A stretch of DNA of 64,000 nt from positions 868,001-932,000 of the forward strand of contig OY987298.1 in NCBI GenBank assembly GCA_963920635.1, in the 5' to 3' direction. This DNA comes from Pseudeuparius sepicola. Lineage: Eukaryota; Arthropoda; Insecta; Coleoptera; Anthribidae. The notes under the pieces were generated by a model. It did no database searches and was not told the origin of the DNA. It saw only the letters and a list, made by a program, of their open reading frames with translations. The first letter of the stretch is position 1. Each line of letters opens with the position of its first letter. This document shows, piece by piece, positions 44,333 to 56,196 of the stretch. The position numbers and the translations under genes were made by a program.

Positions 44333-45510
44333 GCGCCAACTCGACGTGTTTTTACATCGGGAGTAGCATATACTCGAATCCAAATAGCTAGCAAAATAAC
44401 GGACTTTTTTAGCTTAAGGTTGGTTTTCAAAGGACGCGACTTGATTTTAAATTGTATTGTCGTTGTACACATAATCTACAAAGGTTTGTATTACTGGTTG
44501 CCTACCATTTCTACAAACACCTTCTTACACTAACTGACCTGTCGTACTTTTTCTAGGGCCAACAGGGGTCCCTTGTTGTTTCTCTCACGCTCAAAATAAT
44601 TAATGAGAGAGGCGATATGTTCGTGGCAATGTTTACAATAAGGGGGGGCCCATTATTGTTCGATGTTCTCACCACTCTCACTCTTCACAATACGAAATAC
44701 AAAGACTTTATTTCGTCACCCGAGCACTTTTAAATAAACAACAAACACTGTGCACAGTAAAAAACTGTTCCAAAACTGCGAAAAACACACTTAAAACGAT
44801 CAAAAAAGCACTTATCGGCCAAAGCGACGCAAACAAAACGCAAGGACGCCGGACATAGAATGACAGATAGACCTGCGCACGCCACACCTTAGCCATTGCC
44901 AACCACACAACACGAAAATGACCAATTCCGAAATTAATTTCCGTCTGCAGCTATAAATATAAACATATTGATAAGTATTTTAATTATATCAGGTAGTAAA
45001 CACCCAAATCTATTGTCAACGGCCGTCAATGGGTAGAAATACCCCACAATAAAGAATGTTATTTTCTAGGGGTTTGGTTGGCAATAAAAATCACCAAAAA
45101 TCACCCAAAACCGTTATTTCGCTAGCCATTTGAATTCAAGTATACCCTTTGTTTGTGTATCGTGGGCGATTACCAGTGAAAATACCGCGGACCCGCCGCT
45201 GGCGTCGCCGCGTCGCTTCTGGGCCCCCGGCGCGACCGTTCGCGGGGCCGGACGGGCGCGGGGGGCGCCGCGCGGGGCGGGGGGCGGCTGCCTCCGCGGC
45301 CCTTCCGAGAACCCCCCCGCCGCCCCGCCGCCGCCCCGCGCGGCAAATTGGCGCCGGGCGAGGGGGACGGCGGCGGGGGGCGCTCGGGGCGGGGGGGGGG
45401 GGCGGGGGCGGGGGTTCCGCCGGCCCCGCGGGTGTAACGGCGGACCGGGGATATTCGGGACGAGGAAATTCTAAGCCTGGCACGGCGCCGCGTCGATAAT
45501 TATCACCAAA
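44333..45510. other. Intergenic DNA with a GC-rich island
   Basis: 44333-45180 has no recognisable gene; the - strand ORF 44708-44908 shows no domain. About 45185-45485 is an extremely GC-rich, CpG-rich block with G and C homopolymers. ORFs in it on both strands are low-complexity and are not called. Confidence 0.5.
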
Positions 45511-45518
45511 GATCTTTC

Positions 45519-46920
45519 TAGGTGCTAAACTCCCGCAACATCATAACTGTGCCACTTATTTGATGCTATTTTTTTTCTGAATTTATGATCCGATTGGAAA
45601 GATTTTTTTTTGCATTGTAGGTTGGATCCTTGCCAATGTCGTAGTTTTCGCCGTTTATGATAAAAAGTTCATTTTCGATTTATACCGGGTGTAACAAAAA
45701 TGTTATGTTTTTTCGTATCACCCTGTGGAGTATACTAGCAACCGAAACATATTATTGGTTTACTTCATTATCTCTGTTATTAAAGGAGATACACTGTTTT
45801 ATATCGTAACATGTTTTTATAGACTTTATTATTCAACACACTCATTGTTGTTGTTTTCAAGTAGGCTATGGAACTTTTCTGACATTTCAAGCGATGTGTC
45901 AACAGATGTTGTGTTTTAAAGCTACAAAGGTCAAATAAAATTCGCCATACCGATAAAAACTGTTCGGAAACTGCATATTAAACGTTCGTTTCATATGCCC
46001 AGTTGCCCGACTATTCTGTCGTTTAAACCAGCCTCATTTAAACGTCTTCTGATTGTTCGAGACGATGTTCTATGATGGCGAGCAGTTCTAAGCTCACTTT
46101 TTAGCCCAGTACTAGTGATATTCCTGTTTCTTAGAGCAGTTTGCCTAATAAAACGCTCATCCCTTGGATCGTTACATCGGTTTCGCCCTTGGCCTGACCT
46201 TCGAGAGTAAGATCCTGACCATACGAATTATAGTCGAACGATGTCTTCCTATCACATTAGCAACATGACACATCGAATAGCCTTCATCCACCAAAGTTAA
46301 AGCTCTTACCGCTTCTTCTGCTGATAAATTTTTTGGTCGATTCGTTTTTCAATTTTAAAATACTCGTCGGGCAACTGGGCATATGAAACGAACGTTTAAT
46401 AAGCAGTTTCCAAACAGTTTTTATCGGTATGGCGAATTTTATTTGACTTTTGCAACTTTAAAACACAACATCTGTTGACACATCCCTTGAAATGTCAGAA
46501 AAGTTCCATAGCCTACTTGAAAACATTTAACAGTGACTGTGTTGAATAATAAAGTCTATAAAAACATGTTACGATATAAAACAGTGTATCTCCTTTAATA
46601 ACAGAGATAATGAAGTAAACCAAAAAATAAAATGTTGAAGAAAGATGGACCTACCGTCTAATGTCAACTGCTATATGTTTCGGTTGCTAGTATACTCCAC
46701 AGGGTGATACGAATTTTCGGAAAAACATAACATTTTTGTTACACCCGGTATAAATCGAAAATCAACTTTTTATCATAAACAGCGAAAACTATGACATTGT
46801 CAAGGAACCAACCCACAATGCAAAAAAAATCATTCAAATCGGATCATAATTTAGAAAAAAATAGCATCAAATAAGTGGCAAATTTATGATGTTGCGTTAA
46901 TTTTGTCCAGGAGTTTATTT
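45519..46920 (-). mobile_element. Tc1-like relic with long inverted arms
   Basis: Arms at about 45519-45990 and 46380-46920 mirror each other (CATCATAACTGTGCCACTTA, CACCCTGTGGAGTATACTAG, AGGAGATACACTGTTTTATA). On the - strand, 46345-46000 encodes a Tc1-type N-terminus: RPKNLSAEEAVRALTLVDEG, YSMCHVANVIGRHRSTI, then after a frameshift RDPRDERFIRQTALRNRNIS and SRTIRRRLNEAGLNDR. These are the paired helix-turn-helix motifs that bind Tc1 ends. The DDE domain is absent, so the element is a deletion derivative. Confidence 0.8.
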
Positions 46921-46938
46921 TTCCAGATGGGTTCGTTT

Positions 46939-47540
46939 CTCAGAGAAATAACCAAGGACAGTGGGAGCAACAGCATCAAAATTCACACGTTTGTAGTCAA
47001 CCAACATTTTATGCAAATTTTACCGAAGTAAACAAACATTAGGGCCGTGTGTACACGGTGTCCCATTTTGGGTGTTTTTGGGTGTTTTTCTCAAAAATCT
47101 CGGTTATTATTAAAGCTAGAGGGTTGCGGTTTTCACGTCACTGTACTACTTTTTTGAGAGGAATTTGGTGGATCAATCAGATTTTAGATAAGTTTTATAG
47201 TTTCCGCGCATTGGCGCAGGGCTGAAATTTTCGACGGTCGGTCGGTAATATTTTGCGCGCACCCGGTAGAATGCGAACGAACCGCTCTCAGCTACACTGT
47301 GTGTGAAAGCTTATTTTCTTATTAAATAAGATATCGATCGCCGTACTCCGATGACTCCGTTTACGTTTACCTGTGATAGGTTATATCCTGAGAAATATCA
47401 ATTTGGCCACACACCACACAATTTCTGCGTCCCATTGTACACAAAATCAGTCACTATATCCTAAATACTAATAAATAGCCTATAAATTAACAGAAAAACA
47501 ATTGAAAACACGAAAAATGCATACGTAAACGTTATTAAAA
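46939..47540 (-). mobile_element. P-like element family P1, copy 2, interrupted
   Basis: It begins with CTCAGAGAAATAACCAAGGA (46939), the inverted repeat of the 54653-55315 element, and follows that element in reverse (GTCAACCAACATTTTATGCA, CACACCACACAATTTCTGCG). At about 47055-47365 it is interrupted by ~310 bp that contains CGGTCGGTCGGTAATATTTT and GAACCGCTCTCAGCTACACT, related to the THAP relic at 11830. The second end was not found. The [10 protein letters not shown] start is also encoded here on the - strand near 47435. Confidence 0.7.
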
Positions 47541-48934
47541 TAACGCAAAATTGACGTAATAGGACATTAGTGCTATTCGCTGTTACTACAATAATGTCAC
47601 CTTTTAACAGAAAAAATAATTCAAAAGTCACATCAATTTTGTGTATGAAAAATAATTTGAGATAGATTCCATGGGCGTACCTATATTATTATTATTAAAT
47701 TTAAACCTATATAATATAATCTAAAACACATTCCGAACCATGTCTTCTAATGTAGCATTAATTAATGTATTCCTTATTCAATGAATGTAGGTAACCTCTG
47801 CTCTAGTTTTTGTCGAGTTCCAATAATTATTTTATCAGCTATTGAAGATTGCATAGTCTGCATTATTAATACTTTTTGAATTATTTTTTAAATATTTTTT
47901 GAATTTAATTATTTAATAACATACGGATGGCGCTTAGACTGAGTTTTTCATTGGACTTCTCTCGTGTGTCGGACTGTATTATAGGAGATAGTATCTAATG
48001 AAGAGGTCTTTATAGAATAAATGGAGACTAAATCAATAAAGTAACAAATTTTAGATCACGAAATTAAATCTAAATTCCTAGTAAGTGCACAGCCACCGAT
48101 AACTATTTTGGATGATATATAAAAAGCAAAACATCCCGTTGCAGCAAAAAAAAAACAATGCAGAGAGTACATAGAAGATTTTGGCTTTGCCATTGTTCGG
48201 ATATATTTTCTAAATTAAAGAAAAGCTCTTATAATTTATTATTTATATACGTATTTGAAAGAATGATTGAGTTATCTTGCTTACTCAGTGCTTCTAAATG
48301 CATTTTTTATAACTTATCAAAGGTACCAAACTATGAAATAAAATCATGGTTTAAAATAATAAAAATTGTTATATAATTGTTATATAACTATAAAAGATTT
48401 TAATGAAATCGGCCCAAGCATTTCTTAGATAGTAATAAAAAACGATTTTTTTACAAAACTTTAACACCTTATATTTCGGAAATTCTGTACATAATAAGTT
48501 CATACATAATAAATTCTGTACATAATAAGTTTATAGGAACTTTTTTATTTTGGCCGAAGGAATATTCCCTTGAATTTTTTCCGCATGTTTAGGAAACACC
48601 CTGCATGAAAATATCTTTTTTTCTAACGGCATTAAAAATGTTATGTTAAAACGTCGATGGAAGAATCAACGGTTAAAACAAAAAACGGTTAAAATAATAA
48701 ACCAGATACTCTCATTGGAACATTGGATTATTAGTGATAAAAAGAACTCGGTAACGCAAAACTCAATACAGGCGTCTGTCTAGCCATTCTCAGCAATTTT
48801 TATGTTTATGAATAGTTTACTAATGATTGTGTAAATTACTATTTATACAGGGAGATTCACTCACATCACACTTTACCCATTTTTGTGCAAATTGCAAATC
48901 AATTTCAATTTCAAATCTCAACAGACATAAAAAA
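47541..48934. other. Intergenic AT-rich DNA, nothing recognised
   Basis: No domain-bearing ORF and no clear repeat. The ORF at 48158-48376 has no recognisable content. GAAACACCCTGCATG near 48593 resembles a MITE end without a partner. Confidence 0.4.
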
Positions 48935-49287
48935 AAATATTTTTAAAAACAAGTTTTTATTTAAATGCTCTGAAAAGAAGAAAATAAACTTTATAACAAA
49001 TCAAACCAAGGCAAACCCATAATTTGGTTACATTATACAACAGTCTATGATAAAAAAAAAACTTGTCGCGAGATTTTCGTATGTAAATTTCTTTTATAGA
49101 AAAATACATTTTTTAATTAAAATTACTTTCAAGGTATATATATATATATTCTGGCGACAAGCTTTTATATCATAGACAGTTGTATAATGTAACAAAATTA
49201 TGGGTTTGCCTTGGTTTGATTTATTATAAAGTTTATTTTCTTCTTTTCAGAGCAATTAAATAAAAGCTTGCTTTTAAAAATATTGTT
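48935..49287. mobile_element. Hairpin MITE upstream of the esterase
   Basis: Inverted arms: AATATTTTTAAAAACAAG, GCTCTGAAAAGAAGAAAATA and CCAAGGCAAACCCATAATTT on the left, mirrored on the right to 49287. About 350 bp. It lies 0.7 kb upstream of the esterase start. Confidence 0.8.
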
Positions 49288-49326
49288 TTTATTCATAATT
49301 TTATTTTCAACTTTTTAGTTCTACTC

Positions 49327-49540
49327 TTCAAGCCCTTTCATTTGATACCCATATTAAGGGGGTTTACAAAAAAATACATTATCCGCCATCTTGGAGCGGC
49401 GGCCATATTGAATTTAGTGTGATGTCACTAACTCTATCGTTTTCTATTTTTCAAGCCCTTTAATTTGATATCCATATTAAGGGGGTTGACAAAAAATACA
49501 TCATCCGCCATCTTGTGGCGACGGCCATTTTGAAAGTATT
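49327..49540 (+). repeat. Tandem duplication of a ~117 bp unit
   Basis: Two direct copies contain TTCAAGCCCTTT, CCATATTAAGGGGGTT and ATCCGCCATCTTG, starting near 49327 and 49448. By eye they differ at about one base in ten. Confidence 0.8.
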
Positions 49541-50025
49541 ACAATATTGAGTACTTATTGTATAATTGTATTGTCACCGGAACTAAAGGTGTACGCAAAA
49601 CTTCAGCTCAATCGGATGTCAGGAAGAGGTTGTAATTCAGCTTGCAAGATTTGACCTAAACATACAATTTACAATCCTACATACATTGCAAGTTAAATAA
49701 AAGCTTGTAATTGTAAAAACAACTAAGACTCGTGTATTTGTCAAAGAATAAATACCATAGGTAGGTAATAGGTACCATATATGTATTTTATCTAATTTTC
49801 CTACTAATAGAAAATACGAATTGTATTATTGCGTTCCACTATTTTTATCTATATAGGCACTTATGCTTTTAGTACTGTCTTCATTATTTTGGCATTTTTT
49901 AAATACCTTTTAGAACATTATCTTTAGTAAGAATGTCGAACTTAACTAGCACAAAAAATAATAGGTACTTAGATTCAGTTCGGTACTTCATCTCTACAGA
50001 CCTACACAAGTACCGTAGTAGCAAA

Positions 50026-53000
50026 ATGTTTCAAACATGTTTATTTTTTGCGATATTATTGTGTGCCCCTGTTTTTAAATGTGAAGATAATTTGACAAAA
50101 ATTATACACCCTTCAGAAATTATAACTAGTTCCGGTGTTTTGGTGCAAAATGGAAACAATGGATTTGTCCATAAAAATGAGACAAATCATCATCCAGACC
50201 CTCTAGATGTAAACAGGTAGAGAAATTATCCCAATTAAATTTTAACATAAAAAATGTCTAGGGGCTTCCATTGGTATTAAAAATAAAAGATGGCAAAATT
50301 AAAGGACGAGAACTAAGAACAATTGATAAAAATATAAAGTACTACTCTTTTCAAGGGATACCATACGCAGAACCACCAGTGGACTACCTCCGATTCAATG
50401 TAAGTAAATAAGGCTAACAATAAAAAAATATACAGGGACCGGCAGAAAGTTGGACACAAAAATTTAATATTTTTAAACTCTGATTTAGAATAATTTAAAT
50501 TTCTAGCTGCTAATCCAACAAAATTAAAGTTTGGTACCAAATCCAGTTGCGCTTGCGGTATTTTTTTGTAATACACAGGGTGGTCGAAAAAAATACAAAA
50601 AAGATAAATTTCTTTTTTTGACTAGGTGGCTGTGACTTTAAATCTGACATCCACCTTTGATTACAAACAACTTTTGTGAGTAACTTTTTACCGTATTTTA
50701 AAAAATAAGGGTACTTTACTCTTGAGTTATTTTGACATATTTGAATCTGCCTCGTATCCAAAGAGAGATATTTAAATTTTGATATGTGCATTTTGAGTTT
50801 GAAATGATGCACCAACTTTTATCAAGAATGATATTTTCTGAGAAATTAATAATAAGAAAGTTTTCCATTTGTGTCCAACTTTCTGCCGGTCACTCTATAT
50901 TTGTTTTTTTGAAATACATACACTTTATTATATTTTTAGGACCCTATCCCTGTCAAACCTTGGACACACATTCTTCGAACCCAAGAAGATGAAAAGAAAT
51001 GCATCCAAATAGGCAACGATTTCTCTGGATCAGAAGATTGTCTTTATATAAACGTTTATACAACCAGTGAAATTTTCAATGGCGATGTAAGTGTTTTTAT
51101 TGTTTTCTCTATAGATATAAGTTTCACTTCTTATTTAGGTCGCCGAAGAAAATCTTAAACCTGTAATGGTGTGGATATATGGTGGATTCTTCGCAAAAGG
51201 TTCTTCAAAGATTCGCATGTTTGGCCCAGATTACTTTTTGGAAGAAGATGTTATAATTGTAACGTTTAACTACCGTTTGGGGGTGTTTGGTATAAAAAGA
51301 CCTTCAAAATCTTGCATGATATTTACGAATTTCCTCTGCAGGATTTCTAAGTACAGAAGACATGGCAGCTGCCGGCAATTGGGCATTAAAAGACCAAATA
51401 TTAGCTCTCAAATGGGTACAAGCCAACATAAAACATTTTGGCGGAAATCCAAAAGATGTAACGCTTTTTGGACAAAGCGCTGGTGCGTCTATGGTGTCCT
51501 ATCTTCTTCAAAGCCACCTAACAGAAGGTTAGCATGGACATACCAACGTACAGGGTGTTTCAAATTCAGTTTCAGGTTTGTTCCATAAGGCTATACTACA
51601 AAGCGGCACTTCTTTCAATCCGTGGTCGCTTGCAAGAAAACCACAAAACGTAGCCTTCACCATGGGAAAACTTTTGGACATCAAAACAACGAATTCCACA
51701 TATTTGGTGGAATATCTGAGAAAGGTCGAATCTAGAACGCTCCACTATGTTTCTGCTACGGCGGATTTAGGGGTAAGTTAAAATATTTACTACACAGTTA
51801 CACAATTTCTCATATTTGTTTGCTGTGTAATTATTTGTAAGTTTAGAACACGCCGTGTCAGTATTGACATCATTTTCGCTATTTTAGGAAACTGTTCTCC
51901 ACAACCCATTGGACGGTCTTATTTTTGCACCGAGCGTAGAACCAAAACACGATAAAGCAGTGATAACCGAAAAAAGTCACAATTTAGTCAAATTTGGCGG
52001 GTTTAACAGAATGCCTCTTATTGTCGGGTTTAATTCACAAGAATCCAAACCATTTGTAAACAGTAAGTTCTAAAGGTCATCTAATTCTTATTTCAATAAA
52101 AAAATTACTTTAGTTCAACAACTTTTTCTTTCAGTTGTAGAATATTTGCGTCCATATCTTCTGACATACGATCTCTTTTCAACGCGTTTGGTACCGAACG
52201 ATCTAAATATAGAAAACAACCTAGAGAGGGTCATGCTGGCATTTCAAATCCGTCACAAGTATTTTGGACTTACGCCTATCGCCTTGTCCAACCTAAAGCT
52301 GATTCAGGTCTGTATACTAGCGAAAAAACAACACATTTTTAAAAAGATGGTAAAATTTCACGTCCCTATTAGATTTTTACAAAAAGAAAGTTAGCGGCTT
52401 CATGGGACTATAAAAATTAATATCATACCGACATCCAAGTTCTAATGGATGTGCCGGTGTTTTCATATTTGAATCGCTACGGCAGCTGTTTCCCCTTATT
52501 AGGTTCATCAAGTGACTCAAACCGAAATGGTAGTAGTTGTAATAGTGTAACTTGTACTTGGAGGTGAGAAAAGCAACCAGTGGCGCCATCTAGTATCAAG
52601 CCGATAGTGCCAGAGCCGAAATTTCACAAAACATAGTAAACACCAGGGACTCTTTAAAATAAGGGGACCCAGCACGTCACAGTCTATCACATAGGAAAAG
52701 TGAAGCCTTGAGGGGAAGTTTGTTTTCTGTTCCAAGGAGACTACAAGGGGGCTGATACAAGGTTATGTTATATGTCAGTGGCCAACTGTCATCAGGTTTT
52801 ATGTGACATGCCATTGCCATAAATTCTAAAGGAGGCAAAATATTTCCCATCATAATTTACAGTTTTTAACTTTTCTAACTTCCAGATACTCAGATATGTC
52901 GATTAAAGGTAATGCGGCCGCCTAGTAATTGTAGTAGTCTCAGTAATTGCAACCAGATTTTTCCTGTATCACCTTTAGCAATCCTCCAATTCCCATTACG

Positions 53001-55937
53001 TGGGCATTATGTATAAGTAGGTAGTTCAAAACAAATCGTATTTCGAAAATTTTAAATTATTAAGCAGGTAGCTTCAGTCAGGTCTTTTTTTAAAGAGTTT
53101 TTATCTACGACTACAAGTTTATTTTAAGTTTGTGAGGTACCTTGGGAGAGAAATATTTTATAATGAACACCGAAAGAAACTACCATCATTAGAACTACTA
53201 GACCTAATCTTATTAGTCCATCCCGAAATCTGTGAAAGTTCTTTGGGTAGATACATTCAACAAGGGAAGAAAGTTCAAGTATAACCTGGTAACAAGGTGC
53301 AATAGCGACAAATTCTTAAATAAGCAAAATCGGCACTACTGACTTACCATACTTATTACTTAAATTCGTGGAAATAATTGCTGGAAATCCATTTCAACTA
53401 TAAAATAAATTTCTTTCATTTGACAGTTGCCACATTCTACACTTGTATACACAAAATTGTCAAGTCTAATTTTTTAATTGTCAAGTCTAATTTTTAGAAA
53501 TCAAGTACACGTCATATCCATAGATTCCCCAATAAAATGGCATACTTGGCATCACTGAGACCATTAGAATGAGGAAAGAATAGGCCTCACTTTGGAAAGT
53601 ATAATGCTGGGTCCCCTTACTTTAAAGAGTCCCTGGTAAACACCAACAAGAACAAGTTAGGTTTGTGCTGAATCCAGAAAACAACACAATAACTGTCAAG
53701 AAGAAGTGACACACGAGACAGCTTCATTGGCCATTCCACTGTATCCCATGAAGCTGCTAACTTTCTTTTTGTAAAAACATATTTTTGTTCTTATTCAAAA
53801 TTTTATAGTTTGTCACCGATGACCAATTTGTAAGACCCATACACGAATTTGCATTCCAAGCATCCAAGTGGGCTTACCCGACTTACCTCTATAGATTTTC
53901 TTACGAAGGAGAAGTTGGGACGATGGGGGCAAAACGACAAAATCCAGGTATGAAAATGCCACTTGTTTTTCACTGCTATCGAAATTTATTTTTGTGCCTA
54001 ACGTTTTCTATATTTCTAGGTGTCGAACATAGCGAGGAGCTGAACTATTTCTGGGTACAAAAGGGCAACGTACAACACCCTGTGTACGACGACCGAAAAA
54101 CGAGGAGTAGGCTGGTGAAACTTTGGACCAACTTCGCTAAAACTGGGTAAGTAAACCGTTATTTCGTTATTTTTTTATAAATCTGATGGACCGACCAGTA
54201 AATGTAATTAGGAATAATTATTATTCCTTACATTCCTCGAGTATCAGATAAGCTAAAACGCATAGGCAATCGTTTTAATATCAGAACAGTATTTAAAGCC
54301 AAAAATACATTAAGATCGATGCTAGTTAAAACGAAGGTATGTACAACGTTAAAAAAATTGCATTTATAAAATTCCTTGTGAATGTGGAAAGTTCTATGTT
54401 GGGGAGACTTGTAGGCCATTTAACGTTCGTTTAAAAGAAAATAAAAATTATATCAGGCAAAATCAAATTTCTAAGTCAAAAATATGTGAACATTATTTTA
54501 ATAACATAGGATATTGTGGGATAGGTCCAAACCAATTCTTAAAGAAGGATTAGGAAATAGACGAAAAATTAAAGAATCTACATTTATTCTAGGAAATACG
54601 GACAACTGTGTTGCTGAATGTTCAGTGCAATTCAGTAAAATATTATTGCCACCTCAGAGAAATAACCAAGGATAGAGGGAGTAAGGACAAAAAGTAAACA
54701 AAGCCAACATCTTTTTGAGTGATGCCACGTACTCGATTGTTTACAGCATTTCATTTCAAAATAGAAGGGTTTAATAATGGGATTCAATGAAGGCGCACCT
54801 CCCATAACGCTAAATTAACAAATGTAGTTATTAATTTCTTGTATGTAACAGTTTTAAACTAAAACTAAATTGCGCTGTAATTATAGTATCTAATTACCAC
54901 TTTAATAAAATCGTCACAGATACCTCAAACCGCCCGACATGGCAACGCTGCTGTTGATGCCCCGCCTCCCGCTGGCGCCGCTTGCGTTAACTCAGCGGTA
55001 TTTGTTTTGTGTATGCCCAGCACGTCAAGTTTTCCGATTGTTTACGTATGAATTTTTCCCGTTTTTAATTGTTTTTCTGTTAATTTATAGGCTATTTATT
55101 AGTATTTAGGATATAGTGACTATACAATGGGACGCAGAAAGTGTGTGGTATGTGGCTAAATTGATATTTCTTAGGATATAACCTATCTCAGGTAAACGTT
55201 GTACACACGGGCCTAATGTTTGTTTACTTCGGTAAATTTGCATAAGATGTTGGTTGACTACAAACGTATGTATTTTGAAGCTGTTGCTCCCTCTATCCTT
55301 GGTTATTTCTCTGAGATTGCCACTTATTCAAAGAGAAGTTAGTATAGATATAATTAGATAGAACCATTGAATAAGGAATTGAACACAGGGTACAATATCA
55401 GGCAGGTGGCTAGGCTATTGTTTCTGTTGTCATGACATTTTAACCTGAAATTTATTAATCTGTCACTTCACTTTGACGTGGCATGATCTTTGAGAAAGGA
55501 GGAAGATTTATTCTCCGAAAGCTCAGAAAACAAATTTGTTGAAGTTATTTTTTGAGTTACACGTTTAAAGTTTCGTTCGATCATTCACTGTTAAGAAATT
55601 ATGAATTTTCCAGGCAACTTGAAAAAGTTGTCTTTCGATCAGTTTGGTGGCGAAAAACCCAATTAAAAATTAAATGGACGTTATTTCGTTATTTGTATAA
55701 GTTACACCACCCTGTACATAAAAATCAAAATTTCTGAAACTCTGTTTCAGAAACCCCACACCGGAGCCCGACCAGCTATTTTTCAACATGACTTGGCCAC
55801 CCACTAGCATCAAAGAAATGGTTTATTTGGACATTGGGAGAGATCTGACAGTTTCTTCTAATTTTGAGGAATATAATGTTCAGTTTTGGGGGGATATTTA
55901 CCAAAAACATGGAAGACCTCCATTTGACACTTACTAA
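50026..55937 (+). CDS. Secreted type-B carboxylesterase, juvenile-hormone-esterase-like (11 exons)
   Basis: Alpha/beta-hydrolase that cleaves carboxyl esters, probably extracellular. Exons by eye: 50026-50208, 50262-50399, 50940-51086, 51139-51289, 51342-51527, 51576-51772, 51888-52062, 52135-52307, 53809-53947, 54020-54146 and 55751-55937. Phases agree throughout and give 600 residues, close to the family norm. The start [19 protein letters not shown] opens with a signal peptide; an in-frame ATG 31 codons upstream (49933) is less likely. Family marks: [27 protein letters not shown], the oxyanion loop YGGFF (usually YGGGF), NYRLGVFG split by a phase-1 intron, the elbow GQSAG (S about 252), GFNSQES (E about 386) and GVEHSEEL (H about 500). 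GQSAG, RF and DQ are the motifs cited for juvenile hormone esterases, but other esterases share some of them, so the substrate is not settled. Introns 2, 8 and 10 hold transposons. The first donor (GAT|GTAAAC) is the weakest call. Confidence 0.93.
50433..50895. mobile_element. MITE in esterase intron 2
   Basis: Inverted ends CAGGGACCGGCAGAAAGTTG and CAACTTTCTGCCGGTCACTC, flanked by TA. About 463 bp with no transposase. It fills most of intron 2 without touching the splice sites. Confidence 0.85.
52646..53636. mobile_element. TIR element family G, copy 2, in esterase intron 8
   Basis: Ends GGGACTCTTTAAAATAAGGG and CCTTACTTTAAAGAGTCCC. TAAACACCA is present on both sides (52637-52645 and 53637-53645). 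Because the ends extend as CCA/TGG, the true duplication may be 6 to 9 bp. The interior matches copy 1 (31309-33181) without the nested hairpin and gives its empty site. No ORF is recognised. Confidence 0.85.
54210..55560 (+). pseudogene. Penelope-like element fragment in esterase intron 10
   Basis: In intron 10, 54235-54336 reads [20 protein letters not shown] and [14 protein letters not shown], the linker after the reverse transcriptase of Penelope-like elements. 54365-54440 reads [20 protein letters not shown], the start of a GIY-YIG endonuclease domain (here FYV...E variant). A one-base frameshift separates the two. Further C-terminal residues ([16 protein letters not shown]) follow to 54640. 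The P-like element 54653-55315 interrupts the tail, which resumes at 55316 and fades near 55560. Confidence 0.8.
54653..55315 (+). mobile_element. P-like element family P1 with perfect TIRs and 8 bp duplication
   Basis: Inverted repeats of about 29 bp starting CTCAGAGAAATAACCAAGGA are perfect at both ends, and ATTGCCAC flanks the unit at 54645-54652 and 55316-55323. ~30 bp inverted repeats plus an 8 bp duplication are the P-superfamily signature. Near the right end, ATG at 55127 begins MRR-like THAP sequence [10 protein letters not shown] (C-x2-C) and then stops, so only the first residues of the zinc finger remain. At 663 bp it is a deletion derivative. It inserted into the Penelope fragment, so it is younger than that. 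Confidence 0.88.
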
Positions 55938-55964
55938 GGATGAGAAGAAAAGGAAATGATTGCT

Positions 55965-55970
55965 AATAAA
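55965..55970 (+). terminator. Poly(A) signal of the esterase gene
   Basis: AATAAA lies 28 bp after the stop codon at 55937, in an AT-rich 3' untranslated region. Confidence 0.6.
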
Positions 55971-56196
55971 TGATAATATATTTTATTTATAATAAGTGCC
56001 TAGTTATTTTATACTTTTTATTTGTATTATTCATGTATAGATTATTTATTATTTATATATTAGATTTTGATATATTAAAAAAGTAGCATTGCAAAGCGCA
56101 CGATTTTTAAATGAATTTTGCAAAAACGGTACATTTTTTGAAAAAAGTCCTGAACAGTTTTTTTTTGTTAGACTTTTACATTTTCTCACCAACCTG

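Noticed and set aside
44708..44908. 66-codon - strand ORF with membrane-like segments
   Set aside because: No homology recognised, no exon borders, and repetitive surroundings.
45130..45499. Three overlapping ~115-codon ORFs
   Set aside because: Same reason: low-complexity GC-rich block, no conserved motif.
49933..50025. Upstream ATG of the esterase
   Set aside because: Starting here puts 31 polar residues before the signal peptide; the ATG at 50026 begins directly with it.
55400..55560. Possible hammerhead ribozyme in the Penelope tail
   Set aside because: A GAAA-containing stem is present, but I could not find the CTGATGA core in the right order.
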